NCBI GenBank assembly: GCA_013400155.1
Contig: VXBM01000002.1
Location: 4,816,914-4,880,913 of the forward strand
Reading direction: 5' to 3'
Source: Helopsaltes ochotensis
Taxonomy: Eukaryota; Chordata; Aves; Passeriformes; Locustellidae
DNA length: 64,000 nt
The notes below the pieces were generated by a model. That model was not told where the DNA came from, did not search any database, and was given only the letters and a program-made list of their open reading frames with translations. Shown in pieces: positions 19,669 to 34,600 of this stretch. Both the position numbers and the translations under genes were made by a program. Each line of letters opens with the position of its first letter. Positions within the stretch are counted from its first letter, which is position 1.

Positions 19669-22600
19669 CTGGAAAAGAAAGCCACGGCAGAGGTCCATGA
19701 TCCAGGATTGCCTCAGCTGGAGTACAAACCTTCAGCTCCTTCAAGCCATGTGCAAGGTCCATGGAGCAAAGATGTCTCCAGCATGGGAAAGGAGGCTCCA
19801 GGATCAGCTCCAAATACTACCTGAATACCTCCACCCTCAGGCAGCCAAAGAAGGCACCTCAAGACCACACATTAAAACCAGACAACCTCTACAGGACATG
19901 GGGGAAGAAGTGGCTCATCCACTACAGCAGATGCCTGTGGAGTTTTCCAAGCCCCAACCCTGCTACCAGGAATGGCTCCAGGCAAACCACACCATGGGAA
20001 GAACTTGGCAGAGCTTCAAACCAGCAAGACTTGAAGGCTTCCCTGGCAGGTGCTTGCTGCCACATGTATTTCTCTGACCTACTCCTTGCCAAGGAAGGGG
20101 CTGGATTGGGACCTCAGAAGCAAACAAGGGACAGTAACTGAACAGACACTTTCCAGCCCCTTAGGAGACACAATGAGCTGGCAACATCCAGCCCCACAGC
20201 CTCGGACATCCAGATGATCCCATCTGGTCAGCAGGGCCAGTGTGTCTGCTGGGCTGCATCAGCAGTGCCTGAGAGCAGCAGGACACAAGCCCATGCCACT
20301 GGACCGAGCATGGATCCAGCAGCTGGAGCAGCAACTGGAGCTTGGTTCTGCTGCTGGAGCACAGCAGCCACCCCCTGCTCCTCCCTCTCCAGCTGCCAGG
20401 AGAGAAGCACAGCCTCAGCACGTTTAAGGCTCTGGGAACCAGCACAGTGATGGACTTGGCTTTAAGATAGGGAGAAAAGTGGCAGAAAATCCCCTGGAAC
20501 CCCATGTGAGCCATTCCCCGTGTCACATTCTGTCCCCTCACCCAAACAAGCCTAGCTAGATGCTCCCCTCCCAAGGATGTGCAGAGACCTGCAGCAAACT
20601 GCCACAGCCTCGGCACTGCTGCCTGCAGTGGCCAAGCTCTCTCCCCACAGGCATGAGGGCTGCAATGCCAGGAACTGCAGCCACATGAGCCATGGGCCTT
20701 GAGTCCCACCCCAGGAGATGGCTCCTAAACGAGCTCTGCCAGTCTTTCCTCACTGGAGCCTCTCATCAGCTCAGAACAAGGCCAGTTTGGACAAGACTTG
20801 GAACAACCTGGTCTAGTGGAAGATGTCCCTATACATGGCATGGGGGTGGAATGAGATTGGCTTAAGGTCCCTTCCAACTTGAAACTTGAACCGTTCCACG
20901 GTTCCACAATCTGCTGGACTCTTGCCAGACACCTTCACAAGGCAAGTGGGTGCCACTAAATCAGCTCCCAGCTGGCCCCATACCTCACTTCATGGCACAG
21001 CATCCCAGTCAGTCCAGCCATGGGAATTAAGGGCATTACCAAGACCTTCCTCCCCAGTGAGGGGCCCCATATAGTACCAGCACCAAAGTGCCACACAGTG
21101 TTTTCACTTCTCCTTTGGCCTGGGAGAGGGACCTTGGCTGCCCAGTCAGGGCCAACACACTGCGCACAGATGCCACATGGAAGGCTTGGAATGGGCAGCA
21201 GCATCACTGACAACTTGCAGGGCCACCACAGCAGCTGCCAGGGCAGGGACATGGGTTTCTTGCTCCCTGCAACCCCTGTCACCGGGAGGTGCTTGCTCAG
21301 CACAGCCACATCTCCTCTGCAGCCGTCCTCCCAGGCCAGTGTCTCCCACTGCACACCCCTCCCCTCGACAGCTGGAAGCAGTTTCCTTCTGCCCAGCAGG
21401 AACAGGAAACTCCCCCTTCCTTCACAGGGCTGCAAGTGCTTAACCCTGGGAGCCGCCTCCACCCCACGCAGGCTGGGCCAAGCAGCACAGCCAGGCCGTA
21501 CGTGAGCCAGGCCCTCCATCCTGTCCTCAGAGCCACCTTCTGGCCCCCCTGCAGAGCCTCAGCACCTCCACTTTCAGCAGAGGTCCTGGTTTTCTCTTAA
21601 AACATTCATGTTTGTAGCTCTGGTGCTAATAAACCATCACTGCAATGGACCACCCCCTCCTTGCCTTCCTCCTGCAGGTCTGCAGTGCTCACACACCAAA
21701 CCCACCCAGCCTGACCCACCGTGGCCCCACAGACCACCTTCAGCCCTGCATTCAGAGGGGTTCAGCCTGGAGCCCCGCAGGAGCTGCTACAGACATGACA
21801 ATCCTGGGTACACTCCAAGACTCTGACACCCTGGCAGGGTGAGGGAATGACCTGCCATGGTCTTTCAGCCTAGAGAAAGATTTAGGGCTTGATGGGATGA
21901 GGCAGGAACTCGGTAGGAGGGATGTTCCCAAAGCCAGCAGAAAGCAGTGGATCAGAGGCAGCAGATAGCCAAGAGGACACTCTCTAGGCACCTGCCAAGG
22001 TGGTTGTCTCTTCACACCCCTCAAAATACTACATCTGTCAAGGAAGAAGCTGAGAGCTAATGGAGCTGTTCACTACTGGGCGAGGAAAGCAGGGCAAGAG
22101 AGGCTTTTAGTGGAAGAGACACAGTTGTTTCTGGAGAAGCATTAGCTCACAGTTGGAAAGGAGCCTGATCACACCACCAAAATCTCCTGCTTGCAGGGAT
22201 GAGGCAGCCACTGCTGGCCAACTGCAGCAGCCTCGTGCTGCTGCCTTCAACATCTGTCCCAGAAAACAGCTGGAGAGGAGAAATGCATGCCTCTGCCTGC
22301 CACCTCCCAGAGGCCAGGAACCTCTTCCTTTCTGCAGCACAACACCAGCAGCTGCCTAAAAATCACAATGAAATTATAAATAGGGCAGAGAAACAGCCCA
22401 TCAGAGCTTCACTATCCTTGTAAAAACCTCCTTCTTCTCTCCCAATTGCCCACAGAGTTTAAGTATCCAATTGTCCACCATCCTCATGGAGAGCAAGTCC
22501 TTCAGAAGGGAAGAGTACAAGGGCCAAGTACACTGCTCCCTCCTCAGACCACCTTTGGCTTGGGGGACCTGCCTTTCCTCCTTAGTTACCTCTAGGTCTG

Positions 22601-25600
22601 CAGCCAGCCCCAGCAACTCTTGGAGCTCTGATCTCTCTCTACAGCTGGAATGGTCCCCAGGGACCAGAAAAGCTCCTGGTACAGGCAGGGACAAAGCACT
22701 TCTTGTGCTCCTGGGAGCTGGTAGGATCCAACTAACACATCCAAGAGCTGCATCTCACTGCCAAGCTGCCAAAGTGCAGAGCAGCACCTTCACTGGTGCT
22801 GCTGAGATCCTCAGATCCTCAGCCTGGCAAGCCCTGAGCCACCTCAGAGGCAGCACTGCTGGTCACCGGGTGTGAGCCCTGGGCAGTCCCCACTGGAGGC
22901 TGGCAAGAGCTGCTCTGCTCCAACTGGAAATGCAGCCCATGGGAATGTGACCCAGGCAGGCAAGGACAGGCACCACCTCACACATACTGGACACATGCCT
23001 GCCCCAGCAGCAGGCTCTGCACCCAGGCCACCTGCTCAAGGGCCCCTCAGGGCTGGTGTGGGGGCACGATGAGGTGTGGGAGCAGAGCAGCTCAGCCCAC
23101 CACCAGGAAAACCAGATGCAGTGGAATTGAGTGTGTGCATCTCCCCACATAGCTCTGGTGAGGGAGAGCTGGAGGATCAGCTCATCGTCCCACACCAGGG
23201 TGAGGGGCACGTGAGACAAGACAGGCACTGATCCATCCTCCTGCTTCGAAACATGGTAACAGGCATGTATCCATCCATCAATCCAATGCCTTGTACCCCT
23301 AGGGCTCAGGGAGATACACCCCTCCCTCAGACTGCAGCAAACAAGCATTTCCCGTTTTTTACAGCAAGTTGTGTTGCTTTCTTATGGATTGAGCCAGCCA
23401 AGAGAGCCACAGTTGGCCACAAGTCTCTCCTGATGGTAAATCAGTCCCTTTTACCCACCACTTAGCGAGGACAGCTGCTCAGGAGGATGTTCAGAGCATC
23501 TCCTGCCTGCTTTTCCCTGGCTGGGAGGGAACTGCTGGCTTGGGGCTGCTTGGCCAGCTATGCCATCACTAAGTCACTGGAGTTTAGAAAGTTACCACAA
23601 TCACAAACATCTGGAACAAGAGGCTTCACATCTCTGGGAAGCATGGAGCTTGCCCAGAGAGAAATAATCCTGGGAAGTCCCTACACGACAGCACCAACAG
23701 GCAACAAATTATTAGGGACAGAAAATTCATCACTGTCTCCAGTCTAGGGTGGGTCTGTCAGCTTAGCTGCAAGGGAAAGGAGGTTTGGAGTACTGACCTC
23801 TGCTTTCATCAATGGGATCAGCCTCAACCCAGTGCTAGGAAGTCGCAAGGTCCTTCCAGGCTCTTGCACAACCACACAGCCATAATCCAGGACTGCTCCC
23901 TCCACCCACCACTCTTTTGGACAGGTCCCGGAACCAGAGGCCCACCTCTGCCATCTCCTCAAGGTCTCCAGTGGATGCTTCAAGGGAACCTTGGGCAGCC
24001 CACTCCCAGAAAGACTGGCATCTCTATGCCCTCAGGCCTTGACCTGGCTGACTGCCTTGGAAGCACCTACCAGGGTCTCCAGGACTCCAGGTACCCAACA
24101 CATCAGCTGTGTCCTCAGCAACACCATGTCACTGCATTTTTATGAGCCAATCCTGCATCCAGCCCCTGCTTCCCACGGCAAGTCCTGCCCTCACGGGTGC
24201 TGCCACAGCTGGAAGCATCTCTGCAAAGGAGCTCTAGAAGCATGGGTGGCCCTGGCCTCCCCTGCTGCCCACTCATAGCCTGGTTCAGAGGCACCCCAAG
24301 AACAGTGGTTCCACCTCAGAGACACAAAGCAGCCCAACTCCATCCTACCAGCAATGGATGGACCTGTCTACCAGGACCAAGCAGAACAAGACAAGCTGTA
24401 TCATTGTCTCTATGTCTGTGTCAAACTCTCCCCATCTTCCCATGAGGCTAGCTCTGCACATCTTTGCCCCTCAGAGTTTTCTAAGGGCAAAGGCAGAGCT
24501 GGGCCTCCATCTTTGGTGGTTTCTTTTCTTATCATCACTTCCACAGAGAGAAGAAAAAGTCTGCTCAAGAACCAGTGCAGGGAGGACTGAACCAGGGCTC
24601 ATTTCCTTCAAACATCAACCATCCCCCTTGCCAACCAGTCCCAGGCCCTTCTCTCTTCCCAAGCTCCCAGTCTCCTACACCACACCCCTCTCTCCCAAGG
24701 CTGCTGGTTCCCTCCATTACGGCTCACACAACCTGTGTCCTGCCTGTGATTTCAGGTTGCAAGACAGAAGCCAAGCTCCAGGTAGGAACTGGCTTCGTTT
24801 CCATTACTAGAGAGGAAAGAGGTGAGATTAGACCCACGATTAAGGGCAGGGTCTGTCCCGGAATGCGATTCTGGAACAAAGTGACCGGCAAGTGCTGTTG
24901 TCTACGGTGCCCACTAAAATTTAGTCGTGTGCTATCACTACCACGTCACTCACCTCCCCCACCGTGTGCCAGGAGTGAGGTCAAGGTGTATTTCTGGTTG
25001 CCCTCAAAGGGTCGAGGTTGGGGAGAAACCAGGTTTGTTTCAGGCCGAGTGGCAGGGTGGTCTCTGCCCCAGCTCAACCGGGCTGCTCCCCTCCCAGGGG
25101 CAGGGCCTGGCCGAGCCTGGCTCAGCTGGGAGGAGCTGATGTAAGATGGTGCCATGCTGTGTGCGCCATGTCATGTGCTGCGAAGTTGGAGATGTGGGTT
25201 AGAAAGAAGGCCTGGCATCTCATTCCCCAGGCTCTGGTGGGTGGGTAGCGTGAGGCCCATGCACTGGGTTGCCAAGGAGATACGGGCTACAGAGATGGGC
25301 AGAAGCTTGCAAATCCCACAGTGCACCTTGGAGGAGAGATGGTTACCTTACCAGTCTTTCCAGACGTGGCTGCCATCATGCTTAACACTTCTAGGAATGG
25401 AGCTGTAGTACAGCCACTCCACTAGCTGCAATAAGGCATCACTAGGGCGTCCCATCTCCAGGGACAGCTCTGAGCTTCGGGGCTAGCCTGCGCTGGCATC
25501 ATGGCTGGAGTTCACTAGGGACATCAAAGGAGGGATTTGAGAGAGGGTGGGAGGGAGGGAAGGCAGATGGGACAATCTTAAAGTCAGCAGAGTCCCCAGT

Positions 25601-28600
25601 GGGGCAGGGTCAGGCTACAGTCACAGCTACAGCAGCCTGGTGCCTGCCCGGAGCATCACCGAGGCACGGACGTGCCAGGAGCAGCAGCCATCGGCTGGGA
25701 GTGGCTTACCAAGGGTTCCCGAGGCCAGGCCAGCCTCTCACCACCTCCTGCCCCTCATCCCTCTCCTGCCAGCCCTCTGGGCAGCTCTTCAGGTGGCCAG
25801 GCCACGCCACCTCCTCTCCCCCTTGCTGAACTCAGCGCTGCAGGATGAGCCCTTCTGGTTTAAATCTCTTGGGACAAGACCTTGGTTTAGCTGCATCCTC
25901 CAACTTCTTGCCTGCCTCAAGGCTGATCACTGGAGTGGCTACAGCTCTGGCCATCCCCATGGATGCCCTCCAGCCAACACCAGTCCACCAGGAGGAAGAG
26001 CTGTGACTGTTCTGGGGAATAACCCATAAGCCCACCACGTGAGTGAGCCAGCTCCTTCCAGTGAGGGCAGAGGGCTCAGCACTAAGGGCACAGCTTTCAG
26101 CCCAGTTTTGTGAGCAAAAGTCATCTCCCTGTTGTGCTCCACCCTCAGCTCCGCAAGGGACAGGACTCCAGCCCAGAGCTGCCAGCACGACTAATGTTTA
26201 ACCCCGCTAAATTTTATTGGTAATGTATCCTGTGCCAGGACATGGCCCTGCGGGGTCAGCACCAGCTCAGCACAGCAGGAGCAGCTGGGACTGCCTGGCA
26301 GCCTCTTTGGAAAACAGCTGGGTCCAGCCACAGCCTGGAGGGGCTGCACTGGCTCCCTAAGGCTTAGAGACCCATCCCCACCCACGGACCCCCTTGGGCA
26401 GGGAGCTCTACCTACAGGGAGCTCCTCAGGGTCTTACACTGAGGCCAGACAACCCCTTTGCAAACCAGTAGTTCACCAGCTGGAGGGCAGGAACCAAGAC
26501 CCCAGAGGGAAAAGATGTAGCTGGAGGCCTCGTTAATACTCTCCACTCTACAAGAGCAGAGTTTTCTCCCCCACTTTACACCATAAAGCTTTGGTGTCTA
26601 ACCCTCACACTCAGGGTCCCTGTACAGTCACCAATGACCATCCTGGGAGAAACTGCAGTAGAAGTTTCACCTCCCTCAACCACCTCAGACAGGCCAGAGG
26701 GGTTGATTTTTCCTGGTCCTTCCTTCCAGGGACAATTCAACCTTGACCAGCACCCTACACACACAAGGAGCAGGAAGACACCTCTCTCCTGGGCCACTGA
26801 GGAGCACAGCACTGTAGTTGTGGGCACCACCAGCAACTTTTGGAAAACACCAGCAAGCACAACCTTCCCAGTGAAGAACCAGCCTGCCTCTGGACTTCCT
26901 TGAAAGTACATTCCAGTGTTCTTCCTGGTCCTGTCCTGATCCCCAATGTAGCTCTCCCTACTCCCCAGGAGCTTCAGTCCAACAACAGCCCACCTGTAGA
27001 AGGGCAGAAGCAGGAGAGGCCTGCAGGTGTGAGGGGCAGGACAGAGGACAGGAGTGTGCATCCACTCCACATGGCATTTGGGAAGCAAGCTTGGCTTGAA
27101 GCTGGGCAGTTACCATCACAAAGCTTGCAGGAAGCAACAGGATGCCCAAGGTCCAACATAGCTCACTGCCAGCCAGGACAGCAGGGTGAGAGGACAGAGC
27201 TCCTCCTCCTCTCCATTTAAGCAGGGAAGAGGGAAGAGTAGGAGTCAACACCCTGCCTGACAGGGCAGAGAGCAGAGGTTAAGCCCCAGCACTCGGTCCC
27301 ACTGCCCCAGTCTCCCATGGCACCGCTACGGGAGCGGAGACAGAAGCAGGCAGAGCACAGCTGGCTGGTCACACTGAGCGGGGCAGGGACAGGGGTTCCA
27401 GCTTCTCCTGGACAAGGGCTTCAAACCAAGCACCTTAACTTGGAATTAGGACATTGCTACTCTGTTTTGACTTTCCCTTTGCACGTTCATGGTTTCAAGG
27501 TTTATGTGGTCTCTGTACATTAAAGCATCCATGTCAGACCAGTACAGGCATCTCTACATTCTCATCTGTCAGCAAACCTTGGGACAGCAGGCAGCTGTTG
27601 CACCACCTGCGGTTCCAGAGGCTCACGCATGGCATGACTCTCCTCCACTGGCCTGTACCGAGGGTGGCTAACACCCTGTTCCATCACAGTTCCTCACTCT
27701 GGCAAGGCTCTGGTCACTCATCTCCTGCAGGACACCCTCCTCCAGCTTTGGAAGTGTTTGAGTCATTTGGCCCACGGGGTCCCAGCTGAGCCCCTCAATT
27801 TAGCACGGAGCTAGGCTCGTTGCTTTCACTGTGACTTGGGATGACATTTCATAGCTACGTTCCTTGCTGGCAGGAAGCGTTTCCTCCCATCGGTCCCTCA
27901 ACGCAGTTCTCTGGGCATGGGAAGTAACGGGGCCAGCCAGAAACCGAGCCCTGACTTCCTCCCACCCCCCTGCCCCTTGGCAGGACAGCAGGCCGGACCT
28001 GCAGGGTCAGAAATCCTCACCCAGCTCTGCCTGCTCCCGGCCGCACGGAGCCTCCCTCGGGCTGCCTCGGGGCTGGGCGCCCGTGCCCTGCGGCCGGGAG
28101 CAGGCTCTGCCCCGGAGCCAAGGTGCAGAGGGCAGGGTCGGGGCGGCCAAGCGGAGACCAGGGAACGAGAGCCCGGCGGTGAGGAGACGGGAGGGCCCCG
28201 GCGCGGGGCGGGGAGCGACTCACCTGAGCGTGAAGAGCAGCGGCCGCGGCCGCAGCCGCCGGGTACGTGAAGGCGGCGTGGGGGATGGCAGGGGTCAGCT
28301 CCGTGGTGTACAGGGGGTAGGGAGCCCAGGCCTCCGGGGACGCCGGGATGAGAGCCGCTCCAGTCAGGTCATCTAGACAGGGCGAGGAGACAAGGGGACA
28401 GCGTCCCAGTAGCTGGCCCCGACAGCCTGCTTTGGGGGCAGGCTCCGGATTTCCCACCCCAGGCTAAAGCTCTGCGCTGCCGTCTTGGTGGGGTATAAAA
28501 ATCTGTGTGCACAGCTGCTCCCCCGGCCTCCCGGCCTTGCCAGGAGAAGATAGGAATGCGTTGCATTACAGCCCCACGTGGGCTTCGGACAGACTGGTCC

Positions 28601-31600
28601 ACACGGGCAGCAGAGGGATGGTGCCACAGGATGCAGGACAGGGGGCTCAGAGCCACATTACAGGACACTCCATAAGCCTCAGTGGGGCTACTCAGCCCAC
28701 CAGGCCACATAGAGGGTGATGGACTCCTCCCTTATGCTTTACAATTAGGGATGCTTTAAAAGACTTAGAGTACCACTTGAGCTACCAAATCCAACTTTCA
28801 CATCTCAACAGTTCTGTGTTGGCCAGATGCCTGTCATCCTCCTGTGGCTCCAACATCATGCTGGCCTCCCTACCCCAGGCAGGTTTCAGGCAGAGCAGAG
28901 GTGGGTCTGGGCTCCTTTCCACTGTGGCAGCATTCGCAGAGTTGGGCACCCCTCAGGTTGCAGCCATGACCTCCAAGCCCTTCCCAGCATACTCACAGGG
29001 GTCCCGTGCAATGAAATGTGCGCCCAAGGCAGGGTGGATGTTGGTGGGGTTCGGTGTGGCCATCAGCTTGCTCTTGGCCATCTTTGTGTTTGCTTTAGCG
29101 AATTCTAACCGCAAGGTCTGGGGGTTCTCAGGGTCAAAGCGGATGCCCTGTCACAGGAGAGAGCACAGGAGTTTCTCAGAGGTGAAGCTCCAGTCCAAGC
29201 ACAGGCTGTGGTTATTCATGGAGCAAAGCCCAACTGAGGAACCAAGGCCACCACACTGCAGTCACGTGCACAGATTTTTGCCACCTCGCTGCAACACTTA
29301 AGTTCCCATGTGCTTTTATTTTTGTGTTTAGCTGGTTCAGGACCTCTGTTTCCAACACGAGGGACACAGTTCTGCTCCTTACCTGCGGTTCCCCAACCAC
29401 TACAGCAGGAATGGCTATCAGCACAGGTCAGGAAAGGTCTGTCTGCTGAAGCTGGGATAACTATACTGGAGTTGGAATAACCCCATCTGTGTGGGAGCTC
29501 CCATCTGTGGTGCGAGCTCCCATCTGTGGTGCCACTACACCTTCTGCCAGCTTGAGCAGAGGCACTAGCAGTGTCACAAAACCCAAGGCAAGGTCTACAG
29601 CACAGCAGAACCATGTCTTGCTGACCAGATCCCACCATCACTCCTGCAGGATGGGGATCTTTTTGAGTGTCCTTGCCATGTTGACCATGCTCAAGATACT
29701 TTCTTGAGTCAGAGCAGGTCTCCCCATCCTCAGAGGCCCTCAGAGCTGTCTTCCAGTGGTCAAAAACTACGTGGAGACAGCTTACATCCATTTGCCCAGG
29801 CTGACATCAGCCTTGAACAGCTCTCCTGCTGTTTCATATTTCACTTTCATAGGCCAGGGCACAGCTGGTGGACCCTGTCCTTTCTCTGCCCTCAGCTCTG
29901 GGTCCAGCAAGGCCCCCAGCCCCTTCAGCCCCCCAGCACTTTGGGTACTCACATTCAAGGCGTTCTTTGCTGCTTCAGCGCCAGCCCGGCTGTCAAAGGT
30001 CACAAAACCCACTGGCTAAAAGAAACAACACCCATTTCAGTTGGGAAGATTCTTCCAGCTCCCCAGGCCGCCTTGCCCCTCTGCCCCAGACAACCAGCAG
30101 CAGAGACCATCCTGAGCTGCACAGAGGCTCCAAGCAGAGCTTGGGTCATAGGCCCAAGATTCCTGCTCTGCATCTGCTCCCACCACAAACACTTTGGCAT
30201 TCTTGTGTGGGGACACTGCTGACCCTGACAAGCCCCCAGCACAGGGACGCTTGAACCTTTGATCAGCACTGGAGTGGGGAAGGCCGATGGCAGCACAAGG
30301 TTTGAGGCTGAAGCCTCAGGTCTCTCCAGGGCAGCAAGAGAAGACATGGAGATGTTCAGAACATGCTGGGTCAGTAGAACCCCACTGTGTAGCTGGTGCT
30401 GGCCCAGACAGTGCTTTACACAGTGAAATGGGATTTCCCCCCTCTCCCCTCCTGCCATGTCCAGTTTGCTAGCAAAAGCCAAAAATACACAGGCTGGAAG
30501 GAGGTACCTGCTTTGAAGTCAGCTTGATCAGTGACCCCTCATAACCCTGCAGGAAAGAAAAAAGCAAATTAGTGTCAGGCTCCTGAAGAGGCCACGCTAC
30601 AACCAAGACACAACACAGCAGCTCCAGGAGTTCCTGTAGCACCAAGCCCTCCATAGGGCGCAGGAGATACTGGGACAATAACACTTCTCTTCCACCAGTA
30701 GAAAAGACAGGGGGAAGAGCAGGTATTTTAGCTGCTATTTTAGTTCCATCCTGGCCCTTGGGAAGGAATCCCATTTTCCAGCTCCTCATCCAGCTACAAA
30801 GACGAGCACCCTGCCCTGGCTAGTGCCTAGAGAAAGCAGAGCACCCTCCCTGTGCCACAGAAGTGCAGACAAGGGAAGCCCGCCTCCCCAGAGACAGCCT
30901 AGGTGGTTATTAGAGGAGGATGGAGAGTTTGGGGGATGAGGACACATCCTCAAGGAGGGGCTGGTCCAGTTGAGCAGCAGGGCTGACCAAGCAGGTTTCA
31001 TCAAGCTTAGAGACAGCACGATTCCAATGGCAGGCTCCAACTGGAGGCTCCCGGTTGAGCACAAGTCATAGGATCCCACACTGGCTTCAGGTTCCCATGT
31101 CACCCCTACTTCCCCTGACAGACCTTTGCTGCCAGGCCCTCCACAAAACAGCATCTTTCCCTCCAAAAGCCAGGTTTGAAGACCTTCTTACCTTGAATGG
31201 TCGGAAGAGAAGGTAGAGCTCTCTGGGTTTGATATCCACAGGAAGGCCACTGACAAACAGCGTCCGTACCTAGGGGAGAGGCCAACCAGCTGTACTGAAG
31301 GGAGATGTTTGGTGCCAAAGCAGGAGCACAGCTCAGAGGATTAAGTGCAGTAAGAATAGGACACCTCGCATCAAAGGTCCACTAACCCTCCCCTGCAATA
31401 GGAGAGTGTTGTCCAGGATAAAACCCTTTGGTCCCCACCTCAAAGGATTCAGGCCTTTACAAAAATTCAGTCCCTGACATCATGGCCTGGGTTGATCAAG
31501 GCACGGACACCATCCCCACAGCCTGACAGGACCTTGATGGCTAAACTGGAAAGGAACACACACTGCCACGAGAACCAAGTTTGACACATCCCAAAGGTCT

Positions 31601-34600
31601 AGAAGGGACCAGTACAAACCCCAGTTCTCTCCAGATCATTCTGCAGAACTCATATTAGATCTTCTCTCCTCAACCTACCCTGGCACTTTAATTCCATCAC
31701 CAGTTCAAAGACTGCCCTCAATTTTGAGAAACACCTCACTGCCCCACTCAGAGCTTTTGACTTCAGCAACAACCCCAGAAACATCATTGCAGGAAGATTT
31801 CTGGGTCCATCCCAGCTCTTTCCCCAACACACCTCAGACCCTTCGGAAGTAGCTCCCAAACCCACTCTCAGAGCAGTTATTCTGTTGTGCCCAGCCAGGA
31901 GCAGCTGTGCTGGGCCAAACCCCTGCAGGCATCTGCTCTTCCCAGGCTGTTCAAGTTATGGACCAAGTCCAAACACACTCATGTCAAAGCAAAAAATACA
32001 GTGCCAGGGGAGGATTTCAATAGATAATCCATTAAAATTATAGATAATAGTTCACTTGAATAACCAGGAAGAAGAAAGTGCTGAAGGCTCATGGCCTGGG
32101 AGAACTCTGCTCAACAGTCAGACTCATCATGAGCACCTTCTCCCTGCACACTGGCTGCCAGACGATTTCCATAGGAAGCAGCATGATGAAGCTGCAGAGA
32201 GTTCTTGTAAATCAGCACAGAGCTGGAAAGGGAAGTTATGCACAACCGAGGTCATGAAGACACTTGTCATTAATAACAAGGAGCAGGAGTCCCAAGCCAG
32301 AACTCATCTCCTGGCCTGCTTCCAACACAGTGACCCCATTACATTTGCAGGGCAGAAGGGCTCTGCTCCCACATTTTTTGTTTTGCTCAGACATTTCCCC
32401 TTCCCCAGACAGAGTGGGGTGTATCCAAAGCCACTTTTACCACCAAACTAGGCAGCATATGCTTGCCCTGCTCCTGGGCTGGAGACAGACCTGGAAACAC
32501 AGGAGCCCCTGCCTCTGTAATTCTTTGGAGGCAGCCAGAGACTCCTCCACAAAGGGAAGGTTCCCTTACTTGCAAATGAAAACTCACCTCCTTGAGCCCC
32601 CGTGCCCAGGACAGTCCTGCCAAGGCAGAGAAATGCCCTTCCCAGGGGAAAGCCCCTCAGGATGGGACAGTGATTGTGAAAGGCTTGGGGTGCTCCTGCT
32701 CTCTTGTGCATGCTGAGACTAAGGGCTGCCACTGTCCCCCACTAGACTAGTGTGAGGAGCCCTTCTCTGGCCCAGCACATCTCAGGAGCAGAACCAGAGC
32801 ATCCTTCCCATCCCCTCTCCTGACCCTTCAACGTGGATGGCTCAACCACACACTCTTGCTTTGCCCTGCCTTGGGAAGCAGGATGCCATGTGGAGCACTC
32901 CAGGAACACTTTCCAAGCCCAGGCTCAGTCTGACAGGCTCCCCAACCGTCCCACCCCACATCTGACACTTTAAGGCACCACTCCAAGGCCACCCCATGCC
33001 TGGACAGAGGGGACAATGCCCCTGTTTCTTGGCTTGCTGGCTGCCTCAAAGACCTCAGCGCTTGCACTTCAGCATGAGCTCCACAGAGCGCCTGCAGTGC
33101 ATTCCCAGAAGACCCACGGCCATCTCTTGCAGGGGAGGACTGCAGAGTGTGGTGGCACACATGTGCCTCAGCCATGTGAAAGCACTGTCCCTTTTCAATA
33201 TTTCAGGATCCAAGTGTGCTCAGCCCCCAGAATGGATTTTTCTTCCGAGCAGATAGAAATCCGCATCCCTGTTGGGTCTCTAAATGGCCCCGTGATGCAT
33301 CACTGGGTAAGTCCTTGCGACAGGCGTGACAGGATGGAAGATGCGTGGTGGCTCAGGGAAGGGGGAGCCAGAGCTGGAGCCCTCACATCAGCCTGAACAG
33401 AGCAAGGCAGGTGCCCAGGAAAGCTCTTTGTCAGAGGTAACAGGCTCCCAGTGCCAGCCCCATAAGTTGCTGCCAAGGACAAGAAGTCTCCTCTCGCTGG
33501 CCATGAGTTTCCCTTGGCCTCCAAATCCTGTTTGTCACCATCCACAGCATTGAAAAGGCATCGGAAAGCCAGGCCACAGCACCCATCAAGGGCTACCACT
33601 GCTCCAAAGCCTGAGCAATTCCAAATGCCACCATCAGCCAAAAAACCTCCCCAAGGAGGGTCTCAAGACAAACTAAGGAAGTCCCTGTTCAAAAGAGCTT
33701 GTTGGAAGCAACAAGACCAAGCAGTTGATTTTACAAGATCTCTGCAATTCAACACATCCAGAAGTGATCTAGAGAAGGGTAAGGAAGGAGGGAGACAGGG
33801 AGACCAAGTTATTCTGATAAGGGAGGGTGAGGCTGGTGAGAAACCTGAGCAATATTTTCAAGGGACAGAGTGAGCTAAGCCAGAGGGAGCTCACTTCCAA
33901 CACCAGGCATAAAGCAAAGGAGATTTCGGTTATCCCAAAAGAGAAAAGCAGGAGGCAGCTCACCAGTCTGAGCCTCTTGTGCACTGTGGGCAACCTGGTC
34001 CAGCCTTTTCGCCTGCTCCCAAAGACAGGAAACTGTAGATGAGGGCAACAGGGTCTAGACAAGCATCTTCCAGTGGATTAACGAAACTGGGACTCTGCAG
34101 TCAGCCCAAGTCCTGCAGGCTTTGAGAGCCCAGTAGTACCACTCAGGGCTGACAAATCCAGGCATTCAGCCCTTACACTCAACATGCCATGACAGGATAG
34201 CTTCTGCTAAAATATGCCCTACTTCAAGTCCCTGCCACCAAACACCAAATCCAGCCTCCCCACAGTGCACCTGGAAAAGGCAAGGGATAAAAACCACCAA
34301 ACCAACCAAAAACATCATCAAAAATACCCATCCAGGGCTGGATCAGGAACTGCCTGGGCCAAACTACATGTCCAGACATCCAGCAGGAGCAGATCTCCAG
34401 GAATACCATGTTCTTCTGCTCATTCTTAAGTCCTGCTGCCAGCCACTCAAAAAGAGATGCCAGCAGTCACATCCCACCCAGGACTGATCTGAACTGGACA
34501 CATGGGCATGGGGGAAGCAGGGCAGGGAACAGCTCTCACCTAGGACAGCCCAATAGAGTCACACTGCTGCAGGCCCTGCAGAAAATATTCTCCCTTCCCC

